Positions 25,751-35,120 of a stretch of 64,000 nt of DNA are shown piece by piece (positions within the stretch are counted from its first letter, which is position 1; each line of letters starts with the position of its first letter). The DNA lies in assembly GCA_038206765.1 (NCBI GenBank), contig JBBRAM010000006.1, positions 1 to 64,000 of the forward strand, written 5' to 3'. This DNA comes from UKL13-2 sp038206765. GTDB taxonomy: Bacteria; Pseudomonadota; Gammaproteobacteria; Burkholderiales; Usitatibacteraceae. The notes under the pieces were generated by a model. The model saw nothing but the letters and a program-made list of their open reading frames with translations, searched no databases and was not told where the DNA came from. Both the position numbers and the translations under genes were made by a program.

Positions 25751-27379
25751 ATGCCCCCAACGGTCATCACCATAGCTATCATCGGCGCAGGATTTAGCGG
25801 CACTGTCATCGCTGTAAGATTGCTACGATCAAAATATCCGCACCCGATCCATGTGGTTTTAATCAATCGCATCGCGCCAGGGGCGGGCGCTGGGGCGAGC
25901 GGGACGCTAGCTGCAACAACGGCACAGCCTGCCAACGATAATTTGGGGCGCGGATTGGCCTACGGGACCAAATCAGACTTGCATTTGCTCAATGTGCCCT
26001 GCGGCCGGATGAGCGCATTTCCGGAAGACGATGATGATTTTTTAAATTTCCTGTCACAACGCGGCGTGGCGGCGGGGAGTGGAGATTTCGTCTCACGCCG
26101 ATGGTATGGTGAATATTTGCGGCAATTGCTCGATGCCTCGGCAAGCGAAGCGGCTCAACAGTCTGGCAACACCTTTGAGATGATGAACGGCGAAGTAACT
26201 TCGCTGCGCTGGTCAAAAGCCGATGCATCGCTGATTTCTCAAAATACGCAAACCAGCCGAACGACGCAAAACGCAACACTCCAATTCAGCGACGGTCGCA
26301 CGTTGCAAGCAGATCGGGTGGTATTGGCGCTCGGCAATTTTGCGCCGGCAAATCCAGTACTGAAAGACGGCGCTGGTTTGGTCGGGTCGATCGCATTTAT
26401 GTCACCCCGTTACGTGAGCGATCCTTGGGCCACCAATGCGCTGGCCAATATCGATACCAGCAAGCCGGTCGTATTGATCGGTACGGGGCTCACGATGTTC
26501 GATATTGTCTTAACATTAAGCGCCCAAGATCCGAATGCGAAATTTATCGCCGTATCGCGTCGCGGGCTGCTGCCCAGAGCCCATCGCCGTATCGACACAC
26601 AGCCGCCGGCACAATCGACTGCGCACGCGCTGGCGGTCGGGCACACGAGCGCGCCGCATTTCGATCATGCGCCAAAAAACATATTACAGAACGCCGCAAC
26701 CGCTAGCATCTATGTGCGAGCAGTACGGAAAAAAATTGCGCAGTACAAAAAAATGGGCGGCGATTGGCGCGATGTGATTGCGTCTCTGCGCCCGATCACA
26801 TCGCAGCTTTGGCAGCGCTTGCCAGCAATCGAGCGTGGACGTTTATTGCGCCATGTCAAACCTTATTGGGAATCACATCGGCATCGTGCGGCGCCGCAAA
26901 TCGCGGCGGCGATTGATGCCCTTATCGGTAGTGGGCGATTGGCCGTCGTGTCCGCGCGGATACTGGCGATTGAGCCGGTTAACGATGTGCTGAAGCTCAC
27001 GATTCAACCGCGCCACCAAGCGGAAAAAACGCCGCGACCAACACAAACACAAACCGACACAAAAACAGACACAAAAACAATATTCGCCGCCACAGTCATC
27101 AACTGTACGGGGCCGACTAGCGATTATCGAATCGCGCATGAAGCGCTATTGCTACAGCTTGACGCGGACGGGATGCTGCACGCTGACGTAGATCGACTTG
27201 GCATTGCGGTCAATCAACAATTGCAGGTGTTGGATCGCAACGGCGCTGTGCAACCACATTTATATTGTGTTGGCCCGTTGCTCAAAGCCAAGTTTTGGGA
27301 GGCAACGGCAGTGCCTGAACTACGGGAGCATGCCAAAACAGCGGTTGAACATATGCTGGCGTCTTTAGAATATTCCTAA
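25751..27379 (+). CDS. FAD/NAD(P)-binding protein (NAD_binding_9 type)
   Basis: 542 residues with an N-terminal Rossmann dinucleotide site (IAIIGAGFSGTVIAVRLL), then GRGLAYGTKSDLHLLNVPCGRMSAFPED, a hallmark of the COG4529-type family, and a second nucleotide motif VVLIGTGLTMFDIVLTL. It is probably a flavin oxidoreductase or hydroxylase of unknown substrate. Near residues 430-440 a Thr/Asp/Gln-rich insert (TQTQTDTKTDTKT) comes from a 12-bp tandem duplication at 27053-27076. It stands alone on the plus strand and converges with the lipid-modification operon. Confidence 0.85.
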   Translation: MPPTVITIAIIGAGFSGTVIAVRLLRSKYPHPIHVVLINRIAPGAGAGASGTLAATTAQPANDNLGRGLAYGTKSDLHLLNVPCGRMSAFPEDDDDFLNFLSQRGVAAGSGDFVSRRWYGEYLRQLLDASASEAAQQSGNTFEMMNGEVTSLRWSKADASLISQNTQTSRTTQNATLQFSDGRTLQADRVVLALGNFAPANPVLKDGAGLVGSIAFMSPRYVSDPWATNALANIDTSKPVVLIGTGLTMFDIVLTLSAQDPNAKFIAVSRRGLLPRAHRRIDTQPPAQSTAHALAVGHTSAPHFDHAPKNILQNAATASIYVRAVRKKIAQYKKMGGDWRDVIASLRPITSQLWQRLPAIERGRLLRHVKPYWESHRHRAAPQIAAAIDALIGSGRLAVVSARILAIEPVNDVLKLTIQPRHQAEKTPRPTQTQTDTKTDTKTIFAATVINCTGPTSDYRIAHEALLLQLDADGMLHADVDRLGIAVNQQLQVLDRNGAVQPHLYCVGPLLKAKFWEATAVPELREHAKTAVEHMLASLEYS

Positions 27380-27417
27380 CGAACGCTGCCGCTTTCTACG
27401 CCCAATTCATACCAACC

Positions 27418-27870
27418 TCACGCCGCCCGCCGCTTCAACCAGCGCAGCACCGGACCAATCAGCGGAAAGTGCTCATACAGCTCGCCCGCTGCGTCCCAAT
27501 AATCACGGTGATAGTTCACGCGTCCATCGGCCGCGAAGCGGATGTGCGAGAGGCCGTGAATGCGCCGTTTCACATTCGGCTTCAATGACTTGATCCGAAA
27601 ATCAAAATCCCAAATCAGCACCGCGCCATGTTCGTCTTGGATCGCTTCGATAATGGTGAATCTCGGGTCGTTGAGCTTCACAAACATATCGCTAAAGATA
27701 TGTTGAATCGCGGTCAAGTCCCGCACCTCGTTAAACGGGTCGCGAAAATACGCATCTTCAGTGTAGAACCCCGCCATCGCAGCCACGCTTTCCGGCGTGA
27801 GGCTTTGAAAATAAGCGCTCAGTTTTTTAAGCGCTTGGCTCGGTTCGTCGGATTTTACGATCGCATTCAC
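27418..27870 (-). CDS. NTF2-like (SnoaL fold) protein
   Basis: 150 residues of the nuclear-transport-factor-2/SnoaL superfamily: AMAGFYTEDAYFRDPFNEVRD, HGLSHIRFAADGRVNYHRDYWDAAGELYEHFPLIG. Such proteins form cone-shaped ligand pockets and act as isomerases, cyclases or binding proteins. It is the last gene of the eight-gene operon running from 34696 and lies 21 bases after the SDR gene. In other proteobacteria close relatives are found in the same operon with CFA-type methyltransferases. Confidence 0.88.
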   Translation of the reverse strand: MNAIVKSDEPSQALKKLSAYFQSLTPESVAAMAGFYTEDAYFRDPFNEVRDLTAIQHIFSDMFVKLNDPRFTIIEAIQDEHGAVLIWDFDFRIKSLKPNVKRRIHGLSHIRFAADGRVNYHRDYWDAAGELYEHFPLIGPVLRWLKRRAA

Positions 27871-27891
27871 AATTTTTTTCGCGATTACTGT

Positions 27892-28671
27892 TTATAACTT
27901 GGTTGATTTTTTAATCAACGAAAAATACAACGAATACGGCAGGTGACGCAAAAATTTTAGTTTGTTCGTGAAGCCCTTCGGGAAGTGAATTTCAAATTCG
28001 CCACCTTCAAAACCTTTGATAATTTCCAACGCGGCCTCTTCCGGCGTAATGAGCGATGGCATGTCGAAATCGTTACCGGCCGTCATCGGCGTTTTGACAA
28101 AGCCGGGATTAATCACATAGATATCGAGGCCTTTTTCTTTAAGATCGAGATAGAGCGTTTCGGCCAAATTGATGAGTGCTGCTTTGGTAGGCCCATATAC
28201 CAACGACTTCGGAAGTCCACGATACCCGGCCACGCTCGATACCAGCGCAATGCCGCCTGCTTTTGCCACCATGAAGCGCGGAATCACCACCGATAGGCCA
28301 TTTAGGCAGCCGCCCCAGTTCACATCAACCATCTGCTGCGCAATCTTTAAATCCAGTTGCCAGGCGCGCATCGCCGTGTAGTCCCCAGCCATAAACACCA
28401 CCAAATCATAGCCGCCCCAAGCGTCCACCAGCTCTTGCTCGGCGGCGGCAATGGTTTCCACTTTGGTTATGTCAAGCGGCAGGGCGATGGCACGCGATGC
28501 GCCAAATTTGGTGACGAGCGCTGCCAGCTTATCCGCACTGCGAGCTGACACCGCCACCTTCGCGCGACGAGAATGTAGCGCATCGGCCAATGCCGCGCCA
28601 ATGCCTGTGGAGGCGCCAATAATCCAGACGCGCTTGCCCGACCAATCGGTGATTTTTGGATTAAGCGACAT
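27892..28671 (-). CDS. Short-chain dehydrogenase/reductase
   Basis: 259 residues. The NAD(P) site is VWIIGASTGIGAALADAL and the catalytic Ser-Tyr-Lys lies in SSVAGYRGLPKSLVYGPTKAAL. Full-length classical SDR. Within the fatty-acid-modification operon it would reduce or oxidise an acyl-derived intermediate; this is inferred only from position. Confidence 0.92.
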   Translation of the reverse strand: MSLNPKITDWSGKRVWIIGASTGIGAALADALHSRRAKVAVSARSADKLAALVTKFGASRAIALPLDITKVETIAAAEQELVDAWGGYDLVVFMAGDYTAMRAWQLDLKIAQQMVDVNWGGCLNGLSVVIPRFMVAKAGGIALVSSVAGYRGLPKSLVYGPTKAALINLAETLYLDLKEKGLDIYVINPGFVKTPMTAGNDFDMPSLITPEEAALEIIKGFEGGEFEIHFPKGFTNKLKFLRHLPYSLYFSLIKKSTKL

Positions 28672-28676
28672 ATCGA

Positions 28677-29249
28677 TTAACGCTTTCGAAAGAAGATTGA
28701 AATTTCGGCAAACTGTAAACCGAACTTACTCATCTCGGTACGATTGGCGAGTGTTTTATCGTCGATTTGCCACATCCAGTCGTCCATCGACATTTCATAA
28801 CCACCTTGGTCGTCGGGTAGCTTTAAGGTGTAGTTCCAGCGCAATGTATTGCCGGCCGCTTCACCGTTTGCAACGCCGACCACATCGCCGGCACGGCCAA
28901 TATATTGATCACCTACTTTGGTAATTTTCCAAATGCGTTTTTCTTTTTTTCCGTCCGACCATGTAAAGGATTCATCCAGCACGCCTTCGTTGCCAACCCA
29001 TTTACATTCCATCTCAACAACCATGCGGCGAATCACTTTGCCGGAGCGGTCTTGCACCATGCCCCAGCCATCTACCTTGCCGTTGAAATACTTGGCCAAA
29101 TCAAGCCGCGGTGATTCCGCTTTGTAATCTTGCGGTGATATTGAAGATACGGATGCGCAGCCGCCGATAAGCAATGACGCCATCATTACACCCATCGTTG
29201 CAGCCATCGTTGCAGCCAACGTCACGATTGCTTTAAATATTGATTTCAT
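28677..29249 (-). CDS. DUF3833 family lipoprotein
   Basis: About 190 residues. ATG at 29249 has GGGGA at good spacing; the alternative GTG at 29267 lacks one. The signal peptide ends in a lipobox LLIGGCAS, so the protein is a lipoprotein. The body matches DUF3833 (DLAKYFNGKVDGWGMVQDRSGKVIRR, GEAAGNTLRWNYTLKLP). The signal peptide contains an AATM repeat from a 12-bp duplication (29192-29215). It probably handles lipids in the envelope, judging by operon context; function unproven. Confidence 0.88.
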   Translation of the reverse strand: MKSIFKAIVTLAATMAATMGVMMASLLIGGCASVSSISPQDYKAESPRLDLAKYFNGKVDGWGMVQDRSGKVIRRMVVEMECKWVGNEGVLDESFTWSDGKKEKRIWKITKVGDQYIGRAGDVVGVANGEAAGNTLRWNYTLKLPDDQGGYEMSMDDWMWQIDDKTLANRTEMSKFGLQFAEISIFFRKR

Positions 29250-29278
29250 TTGATTATTCCCCAGCACATTGGCCGACG

Positions 29279-30613
29279 TTATTTCAGTTCATGTTTAAAA
29301 AACGGCGAAAACACCAGCGAAAACGCCGCAACCGCTTTCAAAACGCACGGAAGCAATGCGTAAATGCCCGCTAAATAAAGCAGCGATTCACCGGAATTAC
29401 TCATGCCTGGTTTATAACCCAGCATGGCCAGTGCGGGCAGGGCAATGCCGGCCGCCAGCGCCAAATTCATTTTGGTGACGAGATTCCAAAGCCCAAAATA
29501 AGCGCCCTCATTGCGGCTCAAACCGCGCTTTTCATCATCATCAATTACATCCGCCAAGATTGACGGCGGCAATGCCAAATCAGCGCCAAGCCCGATGCCA
29601 GAGAGCACGCAAATAATCAGAAAGGCTGTGGTATCGCCCGCACCCAGTGTGAACGCCCACATAAACGCAATAATCGATACCAGCATCCCAAAAAACCACG
29701 CCCGCCCCTTGCCAAACCGGCTCGAAAGCCAGACCCAGAGCGGCATCCCTGCCGCTCCTGCCGCAAAATAGGCGACCAAACACCATGCTGAAAACTCTGG
29801 CGCTTTCAACACATCGTCGATAAAAAAGAGCACTAGCGTGGCCGGAATGGCAGCGGCAATACCGTTGAACATGAACACAACAAGCAACCGATTGAATAAC
29901 CGATTTTTAAGCGGCTTCATCATGGTTTTAAAAGCCGAGGGCGGCTTAGTGACAACCGCTTTGGCCACCTCTACCGTTTTGGGTGACAGCGCAATCGTGA
30001 CCATTGCAAACACTAAAATAAGCGGCACAAAAATAAAGCTGTATAGCGTATAGCCTTCGCGCATGCCGCTTTGGCTCGCCAGTATTTGCGGCAATGCGGC
30101 TGCTAAAAATACGCCGATCAACCCCATGCCTTCGCGAAACGCTGTGATGCGTGTACGCATTTGGGGGTCGGCTGAGATCTCCGCCCCGTAGGCTTGGTAA
30201 CTAATTTGCATCATACTAAACGCGGTGTAGACCACCATCAACATCGCCACCAACCACCACCCCATGCCCTCAGCGTTAAATTCGGGTGGCTTGAACAACC
30301 CCAACATGCCCATCGCCAACAGCGGCGCACCAATGCCTACCCAAACATAGCGCCCAGTGGGCTTGTCGCGGCTGAGATCACTCCAATAACCTAATAGTGG
30401 ATCCTGCACCGCATCGAAAATCCGCGCTGCCAGCAACAGCCCACCAATCGTCGCGAGGTTCATGCCCATCACGTCTGAATAAAACTTCGGCACGTGTACG
30501 TAGATCGGCAGCGCCGCCATTGCTAGCGGGATCGATACCAAACCATAAGCAATCAATCGCCAAGTGGCGGTGTTGGTGCTTTCGTTGGTCTCAAGCTTTC
30601 CGGGTTTGCTCAT
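29279..30613 (-). CDS. MFS transporter of the GPH/MelB type
   Basis: 444 residues with about 12 transmembrane helices. Family marks are ARIFDAVQDPLLGYWSD in helix 2 and the loop SRDKPTGRYVWVGIGAPL. GPH members are cation-coupled sugar symporters, but the branch found in these operons is not known to carry sugars; lipid or fatty-acid movement is a possibility. Its start overlaps the stop of the chalcone-isomerase-like gene (ATGA). Confidence 0.88.
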   Translation of the reverse strand: MSKPGKLETNESTNTATWRLIAYGLVSIPLAMAALPIYVHVPKFYSDVMGMNLATIGGLLLAARIFDAVQDPLLGYWSDLSRDKPTGRYVWVGIGAPLLAMGMLGLFKPPEFNAEGMGWWLVAMLMVVYTAFSMMQISYQAYGAEISADPQMRTRITAFREGMGLIGVFLAAALPQILASQSGMREGYTLYSFIFVPLILVFAMVTIALSPKTVEVAKAVVTKPPSAFKTMMKPLKNRLFNRLLVVFMFNGIAAAIPATLVLFFIDDVLKAPEFSAWCLVAYFAAGAAGMPLWVWLSSRFGKGRAWFFGMLVSIIAFMWAFTLGAGDTTAFLIICVLSGIGLGADLALPPSILADVIDDDEKRGLSRNEGAYFGLWNLVTKMNLALAAGIALPALAMLGYKPGMSNSGESLLYLAGIYALLPCVLKAVAAFSLVFSPFFKHELK

Positions 30614-31182
30614 TGTGACTCAAGGCCCAACAGGCGCTTACGCAGCCCTGGCTCGCTGGATTTTTCGGATAGCCAAATATCAAAAAAAGCCCTGGCGAAT
30701 TCAATATCGGCCTCGGCAGCGATTAATTTTTCGCGCGTATAAAAACGGATTTCTTTGCCAGGAATCGACACGCCGATTAAGGTGTCACCTTTTTTGATGT
30801 CGGGGAATATCCGGGTCATTGCCTCCAGCCACCGCGTTAATTTTGCCTCATCGCGATAACCTTGCTTACGCATTTCTGCGATGCTGCGCTCGGCAATATC
30901 TTTGCCTTTTAAGCTCATGTCATAAACTAATTCCAGCGCGAATGGCTCACTGTTTGAGTGAATTTTACTGGCTGTCCAAAGTCGAATATCGTAAACCTTC
31001 AGGCCGAAAAAACGCATAGTAGTGTCACCGCGTTTGGTCAAACTCGGCGAATTCGGCACATCTCTAGCGATCCCTTTGACGACTGGCTCGGGAAGGGATT
31101 GTGCATGGACAGACACGCTCGAAAGAATCAACCCGCAGGCGAGCAGAAGCAGTTGCGGAAAATAGTGGACAAGTTTCATCAC
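30610..31182 (-). CDS. Chalcone-isomerase-like exported protein
   Basis: 190 residues with a signal peptide (about 1-27, ending SVHA). The mature part fits the chalcone-isomerase-like family: RGDTTMRFFGLKVYDIRLWTA, FALELVYDMSLKGKDIAERSIAEMRKQG, GVSIPGKEIRFYTREKLI. Bacterial members are not flavonoid enzymes; the fold binds fatty acids in plant relatives, which fits this operon. Both GTG (31182) and ATG (31179) are possible starts behind AAGGAA. Confidence 0.85.
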   Translation of the reverse strand: MMKLVHYFPQLLLLACGLILSSVSVHAQSLPEPVVKGIARDVPNSPSLTKRGDTTMRFFGLKVYDIRLWTASKIHSNSEPFALELVYDMSLKGKDIAERSIAEMRKQGYRDEAKLTRWLEAMTRIFPDIKKGDTLIGVSIPGKEIRFYTREKLIAAEADIEFARAFFDIWLSEKSSEPGLRKRLLGLESQ

Positions 31183-31256
31183 AAACGATTCCTTTTTAAC
31201 ATTGGTAGTTCGTCAGTGCGACATTTTTAGGCTTGCTCAGGTCTGTTTGCGCCAGT

Positions 31257-32489
31257 TTAGGCTGGCCGTTGCAGTTCAATTTGCATGACATCGGTGCGCC
31301 CGGCGCGAAACCCTGCCTCACAGTAACAGAGATAGAAGCGCCAGATTTGCAAAAATGCGTCATCAAAGCCTAACGCTTTAATTTCGCTGAGGTTGTCGTT
31401 CACCGCGTCAAGCCAGCGCCGCAGGGTTTCTGCATAATCTAAACCGAAACGATAGGGTTCACCTGGCACGGTCACTGCGGCCAAGCCGGCCTTGTGCGCA
31501 TCACTGATAAACCGCTCCACTGGCGCCAACATGCCACCGGGGAAAATATATTCGCGTATAAAATCACTCGTCGCGCGATAGCGTGGGAACGCTTTCTCGT
31601 CAATGGTAATTGCCTGAATCACCGCGCGGCCACTGGGTTTCAGGCGATCGTGCACGGTTTTAAAATAGGTCGGCCAAAAGCGCTCACCAACGGCCTCAAA
31701 CATCTCAATCGAGACAATATAATCATAGCTTGCCGTGACATCGCGATAATCAATGTATTCAAACGTGGCAAGTTCACTAAAGCCCGCATCGGCAATGCGG
31801 CGTTGCGCAAAGGCGAGCTGCTCGTTCGATAGCGTAATGCCGTGAATTTTTACACCGCGCGACCGTGCCGCGTGTTCCGCAAAGCCACCCCAGCCACAAC
31901 CGATTTCCAGAATCGTCTCGCCGGTTTTCGGGTTCAGCTTTTGCAAGATTCGTTCGTATTTGGCGGTTTGTGCGGTTTCCATGGGCTGCGTGAAATCGCC
32001 ATTGAATACGGCGCTCGAATAGGTCATGGTTTTATCTAACCAAAGCTTATAGAAATCATTCGATAGATCATAATGTGCTTGGATGTTTTTCTTGGAGTTC
32101 GCTTTAGTGTTAGACCGCAAAAAATGCTTAATTCGAAAGAACAATGCAACTAGCGGCTTGCCATAAAACACCTGTTCCAGTGCGCGTTGATTGGCGGCGC
32201 AGAGCTGCAAAAACGTGGTGAGGTTTGACGTAAATAAACGATGATCACGGTAGCATTCCGCCAAACCAATTTCGGCTGACTTTAGCGCTTCACCTGCCAC
32301 GCCCCAGTCCGCAAAGCGCAAATCAGCATGCGGCCCATCATGCGCACCGCGGAACTGGGTGGTCGTGCCTTCTGGCGAGGTAAAGGTAAGGACGCCGGTA
32401 TCCAGGCGACGCATGACCGCATAGAATGTTTTGGCGGCCGCGGGCAGGCTTGCTTCTTGCGGGATTGTGGAAAGATTTTGAGTATTCAT
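31257..32489 (-). CDS. CFA-synthase-family fatty-acyl methyltransferase
   Basis: 410 residues. The SAM site LEIGCGWGGFAEHAARSRG, the upstream AHYDLSNDFYKLWLDKTMTYSSAVF and the C-terminal GLDYAETLRRWLDAV are typical of cyclopropane-fatty-acid synthases and relatives. It would transfer a methyl group from SAM to the double bond of a phospholipid acyl chain. Paralogues in this genomic context include UfaM, the first enzyme of furan fatty acid synthesis in Rhodobacter; which activity applies here cannot be decided from sequence. Confidence 0.93.
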   Translation of the reverse strand: MNTQNLSTIPQEASLPAAAKTFYAVMRRLDTGVLTFTSPEGTTTQFRGAHDGPHADLRFADWGVAGEALKSAEIGLAECYRDHRLFTSNLTTFLQLCAANQRALEQVFYGKPLVALFFRIKHFLRSNTKANSKKNIQAHYDLSNDFYKLWLDKTMTYSSAVFNGDFTQPMETAQTAKYERILQKLNPKTGETILEIGCGWGGFAEHAARSRGVKIHGITLSNEQLAFAQRRIADAGFSELATFEYIDYRDVTASYDYIVSIEMFEAVGERFWPTYFKTVHDRLKPSGRAVIQAITIDEKAFPRYRATSDFIREYIFPGGMLAPVERFISDAHKAGLAAVTVPGEPYRFGLDYAETLRRWLDAVNDNLSEIKALGFDDAFLQIWRFYLCYCEAGFRAGRTDVMQIELQRPA

Positions 32490-32512
32490 AGTTTAGGCAT
32501 CAGTTTAAAAAA

Positions 32513-33322
32513 TTAACGCGTCGTTTCGGTGGCGGGTGGTTTAGGTTTGGAAATAAATTTCACGTGCTTCACCCAAAGCTTCAGCGCCTGCCAATGAATT
32601 CGGGCAACAACCCCGAAGGTCATCAGCGGATGGGTGAAAAATGCGGTGAGTGTATTCGTCGCGGTCAGCGGGTGCGGCTTGCCGTGAACCGTGGTGACAA
32701 TGAGCTTGTCGCCTTCATTGTTTGTGGTTTTGTCAGGCGTGTTGTAGCTGTCGTAATAATCGATTTGCGCAAACGCCCGCTCACCAGTCTGCTCAAATCG
32801 AAATCGGTAGTGGCCTTTGACCTCGCAGAACGGCGACACATGAAATACTTTTTTGGCGGTGAGCCAATCGTCAGGCGCGATAATGCGCTCGTCATCATGC
32901 GCGACCAAGTAATTGTGGCGCTCGCCAAAGGTGTTGCTGACTTCACAAATTGCCGCTCGTAAGCCGCCTTGGCGATCATGGCAATACCAAATGCTGATGG
33001 GATTAAACACATAGCCCAAGACGCGCGGAAACGCTTGCAAAACAATCGCGCCGTCGGCTTGCGCGATACCGTGTGTTGCCAATAATTTACGCGCCCAGGC
33101 TTCAAGATTGGTGCCGTCACGTGGCCCGTAGTCACGCGTGAAAACTGAAAGCAAATTGAACCGATCACGCGATAGCCAACGATTGCCGATTTCATTAAAA
33201 CGCGCCACATTGATTCGCAAAAAAAACACGCCGTACGAAAATGGATGCACGATCGGCCGGAACCGTTTATGCAGCACGCGACCGACACAAAGCTCCGCAG
33301 GATGTTGTGGGATCCACGACAT
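32513..33322 (-). CDS. DUF1365 protein
   Basis: 269 residues, DUF1365 family: YGVFFLRINV, FNPISIWYCHDRQGGLRAAICEVSNTFGERHNY, KVFHVSPFCEVKGHYRFRF, LMTFGVVARIHWQALKLWVK. The family is nearly always sandwiched between an FAD oxidoreductase and a CFA-type methyltransferase, exactly as here, implying a shared pathway; its own activity is unknown. The start codon directly follows the stop of the oxidoreductase gene. Confidence 0.92.
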   Translation of the reverse strand: MSWIPQHPAELCVGRVLHKRFRPIVHPFSYGVFFLRINVARFNEIGNRWLSRDRFNLLSVFTRDYGPRDGTNLEAWARKLLATHGIAQADGAIVLQAFPRVLGYVFNPISIWYCHDRQGGLRAAICEVSNTFGERHNYLVAHDDERIIAPDDWLTAKKVFHVSPFCEVKGHYRFRFEQTGERAFAQIDYYDSYNTPDKTTNNEGDKLIVTTVHGKPHPLTATNTLTAFFTHPLMTFGVVARIHWQALKLWVKHVKFISKPKPPATETTR

Positions 33323-34696
33323 TTAGGAATCGACTCCCGGATAAGCGGTAGATAAATCATTGGCGGCGGGAACATTTGTTTGCCACGGCACTAAGGCGCC
33401 CAGGGCCTTGGCGACCGCGATCCCGGACATCAGCCCGTCTTCATGGAAACCGTAGCGCGTCCAAGCCCCGGCGTACCATGTGTTGCGCTCACCTTGGAGG
33501 GTGCGCAGGCCACGTTTGGCCACGACACTTTCAGCCAAGAAAACCGGGTGATCGTAATAAATTGTTTTAATCACCTTGGCCGGATCGGGCTGCTGAAGGG
33601 GGTTCATGGTTACAACCACCGGGGTTTGAAACGGCACCGGCTGCAGGCGGTTGATGAGATAGGAGAGCGAGACGGGTCTTGTTGAATTTTTATGTGCGGC
33701 ATCGTCGGCATAAGATGCCAAATAATTCCATGCAGCCCAAGCGCGTTTGCGCTCCGGCAACAGGCGTTCATCGGTATGCAAAATGGCGATGTTGGGCTGA
33801 TACGGAATCGCGCTCAACACCCGGGACTCGGTTTCTGACGCATCGTCAAGCAATTTTAAAATTTGATCGCTATGGCAAGCGAACACAACATGATCAAAGG
33901 TTTCTACACCCGCTTTTGATTGCACTTTTATACTGCCCCCGCCAAGCAAATTGCGCTGCACCAGCGTGACGCCTGCGCCCAAACGAATGTCGGTAATAGC
34001 CGTTTTCATTTTGTTGATGTAATGCCGGGCGCCACCTTTAACCGTACGCCATTGCGGGCGGTTACTCACAGAAAGCAGGCCATGGTTGTGGCAAAACGTG
34101 AGAAACGTCGCCAACGGGAAGTCTTCAATTCGTTGCGTAGGTGTGGACCAAATGCAGGCGGCCATCGGCTTTAAATACCAATCGCGAAACGTCTCGCTGT
34201 AAGCATTCGCATCGAGATACGCACCCAAGCTACCGGACAACTCGGCGTTTTGCGTCGCCAGCATTGTTGCGGCTTTATTGAAGCGGACAATGTCCTTCAG
34301 CATTCGCCAGAATTTCGGGCGGAATAGATTGCTCGGCTGCGAAAAAACAGTTGCCAAACTAGCGCCCGACCATTCGATCCGGCTGGCGTTTTTTTCATCA
34401 GTCAGCTTCACACTAAACGACATTTCCGATTTCGCATCCTCAACGCCCAAATGCTTAAACAGCGCAATCAAGTTGGGATACGTCCAATCGTTGAACACCA
34501 AAAAGCCGGTATCGACGGGATATGTCACGCCGTCGAGCGTTACATCTACTGTGTTGGTATGGCCGCCAAGGGACTCGTTTTGCTCAAAAAGGGTGACGTG
34601 CGGAGCCTCAGCCGCGTTTCCATTATTGGCGTGCTTGCTCAGTAACCATGCGGTACTCATCCCCGCGATGCCGGATCCGATAACAGCAATTTTCAT
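33323..34696 (-). CDS. FAD-dependent oxidoreductase (amine-oxidase fold, COG2907 type)
   Basis: 457 residues. The FAD site is KIAVIGSGIAGMSTAWLLSK, followed by GGHTNTVDVTLDGVTYPVDTGFLVFND and a C-terminal LMSGIAVAKALG segment. It is the first gene of the eight-gene operon. A flavoprotein of this kind (UfaD) desaturates methylated acyl chains in Rhodobacter furan fatty acid synthesis, and this one is a candidate for that role. It is divergent from a diiron protein gene across a 424-base regulatory gap. Confidence 0.9.
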   Translation of the reverse strand: MKIAVIGSGIAGMSTAWLLSKHANNGNAAEAPHVTLFEQNESLGGHTNTVDVTLDGVTYPVDTGFLVFNDWTYPNLIALFKHLGVEDAKSEMSFSVKLTDEKNASRIEWSGASLATVFSQPSNLFRPKFWRMLKDIVRFNKAATMLATQNAELSGSLGAYLDANAYSETFRDWYLKPMAACIWSTPTQRIEDFPLATFLTFCHNHGLLSVSNRPQWRTVKGGARHYINKMKTAITDIRLGAGVTLVQRNLLGGGSIKVQSKAGVETFDHVVFACHSDQILKLLDDASETESRVLSAIPYQPNIAILHTDERLLPERKRAWAAWNYLASYADDAAHKNSTRPVSLSYLINRLQPVPFQTPVVVTMNPLQQPDPAKVIKTIYYDHPVFLAESVVAKRGLRTLQGERNTWYAGAWTRYGFHEDGLMSGIAVAKALGALVPWQTNVPAANDLSTAYPGVDS

Positions 34697-34834
34697 TGCG
34701 ATGTCTTGTTCATGGGTTGTGATAGGTGGGTTGGTATGGAGCTAAATCGGAATCCGGGCGGATATGTTATTGCGCATCTACTGTCCGACCGTTTGCGTAG
34801 AGACTGATGGAGTTGTTCATATAGTTAAACGAAA

Positions 34835-34850
34835 TATACTCATTAGTATA
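34835..34850. promoter_or_regulatory. Operator-like palindrome in the divergent intergenic region
   Basis: TATACT-CATT-AGTATA is a perfect 6-bp inverted repeat, about 140 bases upstream of the FAD oxidoreductase ATG and 270 bases upstream of the diiron gene. It could bind a dimeric regulator (for example a MerR/LitR-type light regulator, which in other bacteria controls similar operons). No regulator gene is in the window. Confidence 0.4.
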
Positions 34851-34942
34851 AAATAAGTCCAATTAGTCACCTTTGATAATACGGGTAACCACTCACGCTA
34901 GATTCAGCATTTAAGTTAAAGACCACGAAGGTTACATAAAGT

Positions 34943-34963
34943 GGACGTAAAGAGGACGTAAAG
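34943..34963. repeat. Tandem GGACGTAAAG pair, 11-bp period
   Basis: Two exact copies of GGACGTAAAG separated by one base, within the 34697-35120 divergent gap. They could be direct-repeat operator half-sites on one helical face upstream of the diiron gene. Apart from this and the palindrome at 34835, I see nothing else in the gap. Confidence 0.6.
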
Positions 34964-35120
34964 GCTAAATGAAACATTCACGAATGCGCACCTTAATTTC
35001 GCCGGCGTTGTTATCAGTGTTCTTGTAAATACCGCTGTTAAGCCATACAGCAACCCCAGCAACCTCAGCCGATTAGCATGGCTATTCCGCACAAATTTCG
35101 TTATTCTAGGTTTATATCAG

